Origin: JACZWL01 sp046756445
GTDB taxonomy: Bacteria > Pseudomonadota > Gammaproteobacteria > Steroidobacterales > Woeseiaceae
DNA length: 11,772 nucleotides
Direction: 5' to 3'
Assembly (NCBI GenBank): GCA_046756445.1
Contig: JBHHWI010000094.1
Location: 1 to 11,772, forward strand
Every line of letters starts with the position of its first letter. The first letter of the stretch is position 1. The notes beneath the pieces were generated by a model that searched no databases, had not been told where the DNA came from, and saw only the letters and a list, made by a program, of their open reading frames with translations. The translations under genes were made by a program, and so were the position numbers. This document shows, in pieces, positions 1 to 6,062 of the stretch.

Positions 1-14
1 AACTGTCCCCATCA

Positions 15-827
15 TCATCTTTGGCAGTTCTTGCAGTAATAAGTGGCCCGCTGCCCGAGGACGATCACCGAGATCGGCCGCCTGCAACGCAGGCAGGGTG
101 CGCCGTCGCGCCCGTACACTTCGAGCTGCTGCCGAAAATATCCCGGCTCACCGTCGCCGCCGTGGAAATCACGCAGCGTAGTGCCGCCGGACTCGATGGC
201 GCGCCTGAGAACTGTCTTGACCGCTTCGGCCAGCAACTCCATGCGCCGCAGCGCGATCCGGCCCGCCTGCCGCTGCGGATGAACGCGGGCAACGAAGAGT
301 GATTCGTTCGCGTATATATTCCCGATCCCGACCACGACCCGGGCGTTCATCAGAAACTGCTTGATACTTACGCGACGTCCCCGGGCCGCTTTCCGCAGAT
401 ACTTTCCTCCAAACGCCTCCTCAAGGGGTTCCGGCCCGAGGTTTCGCAACAATCGGTGCTGATCTGGATCATCAGCCCACAGCAGTGAGCCGAACCGGCG
501 CGGGTCTCTGAAGCGAAGCGCCTTGCCGCTCGCCAGTTCGATATCCACGTGATCGTGCGCGCCGGCAGGCGTGCCCGCGTCGATAATTCGTACGCTGCCG
601 GACATGCCGAGATGGAGCATTGCCGTGCCGGCGTCCGTGCCGATGAGCAGGTACTTGGCGCGTCGGCCCAGTGACCGGACCTTCTGCCCGGGCAGCATCT
701 TCTCCAGCTCGCGGGCGACCGGCCAGCGCAGGCGGTGCTGGCGCACGACGACCCCGCTCACGCGCTGGTCCTCGATCCAGGGTGCGATGCCACGGCGGCT
801 GGTTTCGACTTCGGGCAACTCGGGCAT
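15..827 (-). CDS. mutM: Formamidopyrimidine-DNA glycosylase (Fpg/MutM)
   Basis: Bifunctional DNA glycosylase/AP lyase that removes 8-oxoguanine and ring-opened purines in base excision repair. The 270-residue protein has the family's usual length and starts MPELPEVE, whose Pro2 (after Met removal) is the Schiff-base nucleophile and whose Glu3 is catalytic. Lys58 lies in LGRRAKYLL, matching the conserved catalytic lysine, and LHLGMSGS follows at about 71-78. The helix-two-turn-helix region contains GIGNIYANE. The C-terminal zinc finger is complete: Cys245, Cys248, Cys265 and Cys268 in a CxxC-x16-CxxC arrangement, ending two residues before the stop. The ATG at 827 is fixed by the MPELPE start. 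The gene is divergent from the desaturase and lies at the mutM end of an E. coli-like mutM-rpmG-rpmB-radC-coaBC-dut-pyrE cluster. No residue of note is missing. Confidence 0.97.
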   Translation of the reverse strand: MPELPEVETSRRGIAPWIEDQRVSGVVVRQHRLRWPVARELEKMLPGQKVRSLGRRAKYLLIGTDAGTAMLHLGMSGSVRIIDAGTPAGAHDHVDIELASGKALRFRDPRRFGSLLWADDPDQHRLLRNLGPEPLEEAFGGKYLRKAARGRRVSIKQFLMNARVVVGIGNIYANESLFVARVHPQRQAGRIALRRMELLAEAVKTVLRRAIESGGTTLRDFHGGDGEPGYFRQQLEVYGRDGAPCLRCRRPISVIVLGQRATYYCKNCQR

Positions 828-854
828 ATCGGCTCACAAACGTGACGCGCTGCA

Positions 855-864
855 CACTATAGTG
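855..864. promoter_or_regulatory. Palindrome CACTATAGTG in the mutM upstream region
   Basis: A perfect 10-bp palindrome about 28 bp upstream of the mutM start. Read on the minus strand it contains TATAGT, a 5/6 match to a -10 box at a suitable distance, but I see no good -35 for it. The core CTATAGTGCC (857-866) recurs exactly at 960-969, in front of the desaturase. Either a -10 element for mutM or a binding site shared by the divergent pair; the call is tentative. Confidence 0.3.
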
Positions 865-937
865 CCTTGTCGGCGCCGCGGATACCGCTCGCCGTTGCCT
901 TATAAGCGATACATATTCAAAACTGCGTGATTTGTTC

Positions 938-966
938 TTGGAGATGATCGGTGCATTGGCTATAGT
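938..966 (+). promoter_or_regulatory. Probable sigma70-type promoter of the desaturase gene
   Basis: TTGGAG (938-943, 3/6 to the -35 consensus) and TATAGT (961-966, 5/6 to the -10 consensus) are separated by 17 bp. Transcription would start near 973, leaving a leader of about 26 nt. No clear Shine-Dalgarno sequence precedes the ATG at 999, so initiation may be weak or depend on an AT-rich leader. Prediction by eye only. Confidence 0.4.
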
Positions 967-998
967 GCCCGGCATCGTCCGAATCTGCGAACTTACGA

Positions 999-2183
999 AT
1001 GGAATATCTGTACGGCCTGCTCAATCTCTCTCTTTGGCAATATGTTCTGACGACATTCATCATGATCCAGATCACGATGATGTCGGTAACACTTTATCTT
1101 CACCGCGATCAGGCCCACAGGGCACTGAATTTGCATCCTGCGCTCCGGCACTTCTTCCGGTTCTGGATCTGGTGCACGTCCGGGATGCTGACCAGGGAGT
1201 GGGTCGCGATCCATCGCAAACACCACGCTTATTGCGAGACCCCCGATGATCCGCATAGCCCGGTCATCTACGGCATAAGAAAGGTGTTGCTGGAAGGTGC
1301 GGAACTCTATCGCGCCGAGAAGGACAATCCACAGACGCTGGAGAAGTTCGGCCGCGGCACGCCGGACGACTGGCTGGAGAGCAAAGTCTATCTGCGGTTC
1401 CCGTATGGCGGAATCTTGCTGATGGTGCTTGCGGACCTGTTCCTTTTCGGCGTTCCCGGCATCATCATCATCGCCATCCAGATGGTATCGATGCCGGTGT
1501 TCGCCGCAGGCGTGATCAACGGTCTCGGCCATTACGCCGGTTACAGAAACTTCGAGTGCGACGACGCCTCGACCAACCTCGTGCCCTGGGGCATTGTCAT
1601 CGGCGGCGAGGAACTGCACAACAACCATCACGCCTTTCCGACCTCGGCGAAGTTCTCCGTGAGGCGCTGGGAGTTCGACATCGGCTGGCTTTACATCCGT
1701 CTGTTTCAGGCGCTCGGTCTGGCGAAAGTCAACAAGGTCGCGCCGCAGCCGGTGCTGCAGGGAGAACCCGCCAGGCAGGTCGATCTCGAGAATGTCCGCG
1801 CCATCATCATCAATCGCATGCACGTGCTACGCGATTACACCAAACAGGTAACACTGCCGGTGTTCAGGACGGAAAAAGCAATTGCCGCCGGCGATCGGGC
1901 GTTTCGCAAGGCGAAAGCCCTGCTGGTCCGTCAGCCGATGCTGCTGGACGAGCGCGCAAAAGAGCGCTTGAGCGAGCTGCTGTCAAACAACAAGGCGCTG
2001 GAAACCGTGCACGACTTTCGTGAGAAACTCAAAGAGCTCTGGAGCGGCGCCAATGTCAGCAACGAGAAGCTGATCGCGCAACTCAAACAATGGTGTGCCG
2101 ACGCCGAGGCCAGTGGCATCAAGGTGCTGGAAGAATTTGCGGCGCGATTACGTTCGTATCAGCTGGCGCCGGAATTCACTTGA
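999..2183 (+). CDS. Membrane fatty acid (acyl-lipid/acyl-CoA delta-9 type) desaturase
   Basis: Di-iron integral-membrane desaturase, expected to introduce a cis double bond into saturated acyl chains and so tune membrane fluidity. All three histidine boxes are present: HRDQAH (35-40), HRKHH (72-76) and HNNHH (207-211), plus the accessory NGLGH around 174-178. Hydrophobic segments lie at about 12-34 and 136-170. The order and spacing fit the OLE1/DesA-type delta-9 family; substrate form (phospholipid or CoA thioester) cannot be told from sequence. The 394-residue protein carries about 140 residues after the last box, a largely helical, charged tail ending near LEEFAARLRSYQL, discussed as a finding. 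The gene sits between mutM and rpmG, where E. coli has none, and reads toward rpmG, so it is probably its own transcription unit. The electron donor is not encoded nearby. Confidence 0.9.
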   Translation: MEYLYGLLNLSLWQYVLTTFIMIQITMMSVTLYLHRDQAHRALNLHPALRHFFRFWIWCTSGMLTREWVAIHRKHHAYCETPDDPHSPVIYGIRKVLLEGAELYRAEKDNPQTLEKFGRGTPDDWLESKVYLRFPYGGILLMVLADLFLFGVPGIIIIAIQMVSMPVFAAGVINGLGHYAGYRNFECDDASTNLVPWGIVIGGEELHNNHHAFPTSAKFSVRRWEFDIGWLYIRLFQALGLAKVNKVAPQPVLQGEPARQVDLENVRAIIINRMHVLRDYTKQVTLPVFRTEKAIAAGDRAFRKAKALLVRQPMLLDERAKERLSELLSNNKALETVHDFREKLKELWSGANVSNEKLIAQLKQWCADAEASGIKVLEEFAARLRSYQLAPEFT

Positions 2184-2186
2184 TCT

Positions 2187-2236
2187 AAAAAAGGGGTCAG
2201 AGCCCTTTTTCAAAAAGGGCTCTGACCCCATTTTTT
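2187..2236. repeat. GGGGTCAGAGCCC inverted repeat (REP-like), probable two-way terminator
   Basis: GGGGTCAGAGCCCTTTTT (2193-2210) and its exact reverse complement (2212-2229) form an 18-bp stem around a single C at 2211. A6 (2187-2192) and T6 (2231-2236) extend the pairing past one bulged A. On both strands the GC-rich stem is followed by a run of T, so it can act as a terminator for the desaturase (stop at 2183) and for rpmG (stop codon 2237-2239). From general knowledge, GGGGTCAGA-type palindromes are dispersed between genes in many gammaproteobacteria and resemble REP elements; no transposase is present here. Confidence 0.85.
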
Positions 2237-2392
2237 CTACTTGATCTTGGCTTCCTTGTACAGCACGTGCTTGCGTGCCTTCGGGTCGTATTTCCTGACC
2301 TGCATCTTGTCGGGATGCAGCCGCTTGTTCTTGGTGGTCGTATAGAAGTGACCGGTCCCGGCACTGGATACCAACCTGATTTTCTCACGCAT
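2237..2392 (-). CDS. rpmG: 50S ribosomal protein L33
   Basis: Small protein of the large ribosomal subunit, near the E site. The reading frame encodes 51 residues starting MREKIRLVSSAGTGHFY and ending YKEAKIK, matching L33 in length and motifs (TGHFYTTTKNKR, KYDP, HVLYKE). It has no cysteines, so it is the zinc-independent (C-minus) form. rpmG follows rpmB on the same strand as in E. coli, but a MITE-like element has separated the two and ends just upstream of this start. The only ribosome-binding-like sequence is AGGA at 2402-2405 (minus-strand sense), nine nucleotides before the ATG and inside the element's terminal repeat. The stop codon abuts the T-run of the inverted repeat downstream. 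Confidence 0.95.
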   Translation of the reverse strand: MREKIRLVSSAGTGHFYTTTKNKRLHPDKMQVRKYDPKARKHVLYKEAKIK

Positions 2393-2399
2393 GAGCTAG

Positions 2400-2556
2400 T
2401 GTCCTGTCCCGCAAATAAATTGACTAAGTCGGCCACGAATTTTCGTGGCTGGCAAGACGTGGCGACGAGTAATAGCACCGCTATTGCGAGGAGCCACAAC
2501 GACGCCAGCCGCGACAAGACGTGCCGAGTTCGATAAGTTAATTGCGGGACAGGACA
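2400..2556. mobile_element. Non-autonomous palindromic element (MITE), CTAG target duplication
   Basis: A ~157-bp element lies between rpmB and rpmG. Its ends are inverted repeats: TGTCCTGTCCCGCAA is perfect over 15 bp, then imperfect, about 27 of 33 matching. It is bounded by CTAG at 2396-2399 and 2557-2560, which could be a 4-bp target-site duplication of the CTAR type used by IS5-group elements; because CTAG is its own reverse complement, it could also be part of the repeat. Nested palindromes fill the interior: GCCACGAA/TTCGTGGC (2432-2449) and AATAGC-ACC-GCTATT (2471-2485) within a wider imperfect stem. CAAGACGTG occurs twice directly (2453-2461, 2515-2523). There is no credible coding capacity, so any movement would need a transposase encoded elsewhere. 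The IS family assignment is inference. Confidence 0.8.
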
Positions 2557-2573
2557 CTAGGCCTCTCGAGCGC

Positions 2574-2810
2574 TCAGATGCGCTGACCCTTGGCACGAAG
2601 ATCCGCAAGAACCTTCTCGATGCCGTGCTTGTCGATAATGCGCAGGCCCTTGTGCGATACCCGCAAGCGCACGTAGCGCTTCTCCGACTCCAGCCAGAAA
2701 CGCTTGTACTGCAGGTTCGGCAGGAACCGGCGACGGGTCTTGTTGTGGGCGTGGGAAACGTTGTTACCGCTCTGCGGTCGCTTCCCGGTGACCTGGCAAA
2801 CCTTGGACAT
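2574..2810 (-). CDS. rpmB: 50S ribosomal protein L28
   Basis: Large-subunit ribosomal protein of 78 residues, exactly the E. coli length. Recognised by MSKVCQVTGKRP at the N-terminus, then SHAHNKTRRRFLPNLQ, RFWLESEKRYVRLRVS and the C-terminal KGLRIIDKHGIEKVLADL. It is the first gene of the rpmB-rpmG unit. A promoter with -35 overlapping the radC stop codon lies 56-85 bp upstream. The distance from its stop to the rpmG start is 181 bp, almost all of it the MITE-like element; in E. coli the two genes are close together. Confidence 0.97.
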   Translation of the reverse strand: MSKVCQVTGKRPQSGNNVSHAHNKTRRRFLPNLQYKRFWLESEKRYVRLRVSHKGLRIIDKHGIEKVLADLRAKGQRI

Positions 2811-2865
2811 GATAAGTCTCTGATTTTATGACTGTTGCCCGCGTCCTGCGGACAAAGAGCGGGAC

Positions 2866-2895
2866 TTTATACCAGCAGGGGCCGGGCTAAATCAA
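2866..2895 (-). promoter_or_regulatory. Probable rpmB(-rpmG) promoter overlapping the radC stop
   Basis: On the minus strand TTGATT (2890-2895, 4/6 to -35) and TATAAA (2866-2871, 5/6 to -10) are 18 bp apart, predicting a start near 2859 and a leader of about 50 nt before rpmB. The spacer contains the radC stop codon (2887-2889). A short stem, GGGCT-TGATTT-AGCCC extended by CCGG/CCGG with a bulge, covers the same bases; it may end or attenuate radC transcripts, although no T-run follows. Confidence 0.5.
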
Positions 2896-3513
2896 GCCCC
2901 GGCTGGCGAGCGACGTACTGCCTCCGTCACCGATGATGAGATGATCCAGGAGGCGTATGTCGACCAGGTCCAGGGCGGCCTTGATCCTCCTGGTAATCCG
3001 CTCATCGGCCTGGCTCGGCTCGGTGACGCCGGACGGGTGGTTGTGCGCGAGGATGATAGCGGCGGCATTCACCGACAGGGACTGCTTGACGACCTCGCGC
3101 GGATAGACGCTGGTGCCGTCGATGGTGCCGCGAAACAACTCCTCGAAGCATATGATCCGGTGCCGGTTGTCGAGGTACAGGCAGCAGAACAGCTCGTGCG
3201 GCAGGTCCCTGAGCCTCGCGGTCAGAAAGGCTTCGGTATCGGCCGGGCTGCGGATCGCCTGACCCGAAGGCAGGCTCGCCTCGAAATACCGCTTGGCGAG
3301 CTCGCGAATCGCCCTGAGCATGGCGAGCCGCGCGGCGCCGATGCCCGGTTCCGCCAGAAGCTCCCGATCGCATGCCTGAAGCACCCCGCGCAGGCCGCCG
3401 AAGCGTGCGAGCAGGCGGGCGGAGATCTCATTGGCCGAGTCGTCGCCGCCGCTGCGGAAAAACACCGCCAGCAGTTCGGCATCCTGTCGTCCCGCGAAAT
3501 CTGCCACGGACAC
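2887..3513 (-). CDS. radC: RadC family JAB1/MPN-domain protein (short N-terminus)
   Basis: RadC-family protein with a JAMM/MPN metalloprotease-like fold; its cellular role is unsettled despite the old DNA repair label. Counting from the GTG at 3513 (208 residues), a helix-hairpin-helix region (ARFGGLRGVL, then EPGIGAARLAMLRA) is followed by the MPN domain with a conserved glutamate in CFEELFRGT and the metal motif HNHPSG...PSQAD. The end, LLDHLIIGDGGSTSLASRGLI, is typical. I chose GTG 3513 because AGGGGA lies six bases upstream; GTG 3507 (preceded by GGGAG) is equally plausible. The longest frame begins with TTG at 3576 without a visible ribosome site. The usual N-terminal RPREKLL segment is absent or unrecognisable. 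It lies upstream of rpmB on the same strand and diverges from coaBC. Confidence 0.88.
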   Translation of the reverse strand: MSVADFAGRQDAELLAVFFRSGGDDSANEISARLLARFGGLRGVLQACDRELLAEPGIGAARLAMLRAIRELAKRYFEASLPSGQAIRSPADTEAFLTARLRDLPHELFCCLYLDNRHRIICFEELFRGTIDGTSVYPREVVKQSLSVNAAAIILAHNHPSGVTEPSQADERITRRIKAALDLVDIRLLDHLIIGDGGSTSLASRGLI

Positions 3514-3644
3514 TCCCTGTCCCCTGGAAATCCAAAACTTCGGCACAAGATTGGCTGTCCAAGACAGTAACGGCAAGTTGCATTTTGGCGCAGCCGGGGC
3601 CTATTCACTGGTAATGACGGTCCCGGAAGGGCTAAGCTGAACCG

Positions 3645-4889
3645 ATGGCAGAGCAGAACATCATCCTCGGCGTGACCGGCGGCATCGCCGCCTACAAGAC
3701 GCCGGAACTCGTGCGCAGGCTTACCGAGCGCGGCGCGACCGTGCAGGTCGTAATGACCGACTCGGCGAAGCACTTCGTAACCGAGACCACGCTGCAAGCG
3801 GTCTCGGGCCTGGTCGTGCGCCACAATCTCTGGGACGCGCAAGCCGAAGCGGCCATGGGGCATATCGAGCTGGCGCGGTGGGCCGATCTGGTCCTGATTG
3901 CGCCGGCCACTGCGGAATTTATGTCACGCCTTGCGGCAGGTGCCGCGCCCGACCTGCTCACGACCCTGTGTCTGGCGAGCCGTGCCCCCATCGTTCTCGC
4001 ACCGGCCATGAATCACGTCATGTGGTCGAACGCGGCGGTGCAGGCGAACCGGGAGCTGCTGGAGGCGCGTGGCGTCAGGCTGCTCGGCCCGGAGGACGGC
4101 GATCAGGCCTGCGGGGAAACCGGCGTGGGGCGGATGATGGAACCGGATGACATCGCCGCCGCGGTGCAGCCATCGCCGCCGGTATCGATCGCGGGTGGCG
4201 TGAGTCAAGTGCTCCGGGGCAAGACGGTCCTGGTCACCGCCGGCCCCACTCGCGAGGCGATCGACCCGGTCCGCTACATCAGCAACCGCAGCTCCGGCAG
4301 GATGGGATATGCGCTGGCCCGTGCCGCGAGAGACGCAGGCGCCGAGGTCGTCCTGATCAGCGGCCCGGTAAGTCTGGCCGAACCGGAAGGCATCGAATGC
4401 ATCCACGTGGAAACGGCCCAGCAGATGTTTGCCGCGACCCACGAGCACGTCCGGGGCGTGGACATATTCATCGGTGCCGCTGCCGTATCCGATTACCGGC
4501 CCGAGAAGCCCGCGGCAAACAAGATCAAGAAAACCAAAGCGCACATGCGGATCGACATGATCGAGTCACCCGATACGCTCGCATCGGTGGCGAAGCTGGC
4601 AAGCGGGCCGTTCACGGTCGGATTTGCGGCGGAGACCGAGCAAGTGCGGGACTACGCGCTCGGCAAACTCGACAACAAGGGTCTCGACATGATCGTCGCG
4701 AACAGAGTCGGCGCCGATCGTGGCTTCGACCGCGAAGACAATGCGGTCGAGGTGTTCTGGCATGGTGGTGAGCGATCCTTTCCCATGACCGCCAAAACAA
4801 AGCTCGCAAGCCAGTTGATCCTTTTGATTGCGAAGCGCTTCGAGGCAAAAACGAAAGCGGCCGAGTTCATTGCGGGCAATCGAGCTTAA
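3645..4889 (+). CDS. coaBC: Bifunctional phosphopantothenoylcysteine decarboxylase / phosphopantothenate-cysteine ligase
   Basis: Two consecutive steps of coenzyme A synthesis: CTP-dependent ligation of cysteine to 4'-phosphopantothenate (CoaB) and FMN-dependent decarboxylation to 4'-phosphopantetheine (CoaC). The CoaC domain is N-terminal: GVTGGIAAYK (9-18), catalytic-type His73 in MGHIELARWAD, PAMN (120-123) and Cys156 in ACGETGVGRM. The CoaB domain follows from about 192: TAGPTREAIDPVRYISNRSSG (198-218), AAAVSDYRPE (278-287) and the lysine-rich NKIKK (292-296). The length of 414 residues is normal. GGAAGG lies 14 bases before the ATG, a rather long spacing. Its end overlaps dut, so the two are probably co-transcribed, as in E. 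coli (dfp-dut). The promoter was not identified with confidence; TTGCAT at 3578 is a possible -35. Confidence 0.97.
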   Translation: MAEQNIILGVTGGIAAYKTPELVRRLTERGATVQVVMTDSAKHFVTETTLQAVSGLVVRHNLWDAQAEAAMGHIELARWADLVLIAPATAEFMSRLAAGAAPDLLTTLCLASRAPIVLAPAMNHVMWSNAAVQANRELLEARGVRLLGPEDGDQACGETGVGRMMEPDDIAAAVQPSPPVSIAGGVSQVLRGKTVLVTAGPTREAIDPVRYISNRSSGRMGYALARAARDAGAEVVLISGPVSLAEPEGIECIHVETAQQMFAATHEHVRGVDIFIGAAAVSDYRPEKPAANKIKKTKAHMRIDMIESPDTLASVAKLASGPFTVGFAAETEQVRDYALGKLDNKGLDMIVANRVGADRGFDREDNAVEVFWHGGERSFPMTAKTKLASQLILLIAKRFEAKTKAAEFIAGNRA

Positions 4890-5325
4890 GATTCTGGATT
4901 CCCGCCTGGGGGACACGATTCCCCTGCCGCACTATGCGACCGACGGATCGGCCGGGCTCGACATGCGCGCATGTATCGACGAGCCGTTATCCGTAAAGCC
5001 CGGGGAGACCGAGCTGGTTCCGACCGGACTGGCGATTCATATTGGAGACAGCGGGCTGGCGGCGGTGCTTCTGCCTCGCTCGGGGCTGGGGCACAAGCAC
5101 GGACTGGTGCTCGGCAACCTGACCGGACTGATCGACTCCGACTATCAGGGACAGGTATTTATCTCATGCTGGAACCGGGGCAGCGAGCCATATGAAATCA
5201 GTCCGGGCGAGCGTGTGGCCCAGATGGTATTCGTGTCCGTAGAGCAGGTCCGGTTCGAGGTGGTCGAGGAATTTCGGGACAGCGCCCGCGGCGACGGCGG
5301 GTTCGGCCACTCGGGGACCGGCTAG
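4870..5325 (+). CDS. dut: dUTP diphosphatase (dUTPase)
   Basis: Homotrimeric enzyme that hydrolyses dUTP to dUMP and pyrophosphate, keeping uracil out of DNA and feeding dTMP synthesis. The five family motifs are all visible: DGSAGLDMRA, LPRSGLGHKHG, GLIDSDYQGQ with the catalytic aspartate, GERVAQMVF and the flexible C-terminal RGDGGFGHSGTG. No ATG precedes the conserved KILD segment. TTG at 4870 gives MRAIELKILD and 151 residues, the E. coli length, and overlaps coaBC by 20 bp; another TTG at 4828 would add 14 basic residues. I prefer 4870 on length, although no strong Shine-Dalgarno sequence precedes either. A non-ATG start nested in coaBC suggests expression tied to coaBC translation. The stop shares CTAG with the opposite-strand DUF4124 gene. 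Confidence 0.95.
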   Translation: MRAIELKILDSRLGDTIPLPHYATDGSAGLDMRACIDEPLSVKPGETELVPTGLAIHIGDSGLAAVLLPRSGLGHKHGLVLGNLTGLIDSDYQGQVFISCWNRGSEPYEISPGERVAQMVFVSVEQVRFEVVEEFRDSARGDGGFGHSGTG

Positions 5326-5945
5326 TTCGGGTTCTTCAGCGTCTTGAAGCGGTTGATGTCGCCGTCGAAGCGGGCAACGATGTTCTGCTCTGCTTCCCGG
5401 AACCGCTGCAGATTGGTCTGGTGCTTCTTAATCGTCGATTTCGTGACCAGAATGTCCTCGGCCAGATCGGGGTCGATCATCTCGGCGTCCGGATCCTCGC
5501 TGTAGGGCCGGTACTTCATAGCCTCTTCACGCAATTCGGTCATGCGGCGCATCATGTTCCGAAGGTAGAGCTCCGTAACCCGGGACTGCGCCTTGAAGAG
5601 TTCCACCCGGCGGTCGCGGTGCATGATGATCTCGTCAACCGAGAGATAGGTGGCGAGGAGCGCTTCGTCGGCCCGGCGCTGTAATTCCGCCTGCCGCTGG
5701 ACTTCGGCGAGCCGGTTCTCCTCGGCGATCTCCTCCGCGGTCTTCTTGCCGTGCAGCACGCCGACCGTGACACCGTGCTCATTGAGCACGCGCTTCTCGG
5801 AGTCCGCATACTCGGCGGGAACGGAATCGCCGTAATGCACCACGCCGTCGGCGTCCACCCAACGGTACAGTTTCTGCCGCTCGGCGGCCGCCGAGGCCAG
5901 CGGCACAAGCAAGATCGATACCATTGCAACGATTAACGATCGCAT
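5322..5945 (-). CDS. DUF4124 domain-containing secreted protein
   Basis: Function unknown. The start at 5945 was chosen because it opens a clear signal peptide, MRSLIVAMVSILLVPLASA, with likely cleavage near residues 19-21; earlier starts would bury it. Next comes a DUF4124 domain (about 24-75) with its hallmark LYRWVDADGVVHYGDSVP, seen in many proteobacterial envelope proteins. The remainder (about 75-207) is highly charged, rich in Glu, Arg and Gln, and probably coiled coil (for example AEEIAEENRLAEVQRQAEL). The mature protein is therefore expected in the periplasm. It occupies the place between dut and pyrE where E. coli carries slmA, but shows no similarity to a TetR-type regulator. It lies downstream of pyrE on the same strand with a 117-bp gap, so co-transcription is possible. 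No strong ribosome site is seen. Confidence 0.8.
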   Translation of the reverse strand: MRSLIVAMVSILLVPLASAAAERQKLYRWVDADGVVHYGDSVPAEYADSEKRVLNEHGVTVGVLHGKKTAEEIAEENRLAEVQRQAELQRRADEALLATYLSVDEIIMHRDRRVELFKAQSRVTELYLRNMMRRMTELREEAMKYRPYSEDPDAEMIDPDLAEDILVTKSTIKKHQTNLQRFREAEQNIVARFDGDINRFKTLKNPN

Positions 5946-6062
5946 AGCCGAAATATCGCACAAAACGCAACCCCCCGGAGAGGGACTGGTTCGCGTTTTC
6001 TCGAGCTTGGTCACTATTCCGGAGGCTGTAAACAAGGTGAATTTATATTTAAAAACAACAAG

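Noticed and set aside
993..1823. Long minus-strand open frame opposite the desaturase (276 codons)
   Set aside because: The plus strand carries unmistakable desaturase motifs; the antisense translation has no recognisable domain and reflects GC-rich codon use.
2396..2608. Open frames running through the palindromic element between rpmB and rpmG
   Set aside because: They cross the terminal repeats and the rpmB end and show no protein similarity; the element is non-coding.
2941..3570. Plus-strand open frame opposite radC (209 codons)
   Set aside because: The minus strand has the HNHPSG motif and family end; the antisense product resembles nothing.
3514..3863. Frameshift that would restore the missing RadC N-terminus
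   Set aside because: I read the other minus-strand frames upstream of radC and saw no RPREKLL-like segment, so a simple frameshift is not supported.
3924..4544. Minus-strand open frame opposite coaBC (206 codons)
   Set aside because: Shadow of coaBC, whose two enzymatic domains are complete on the plus strand.
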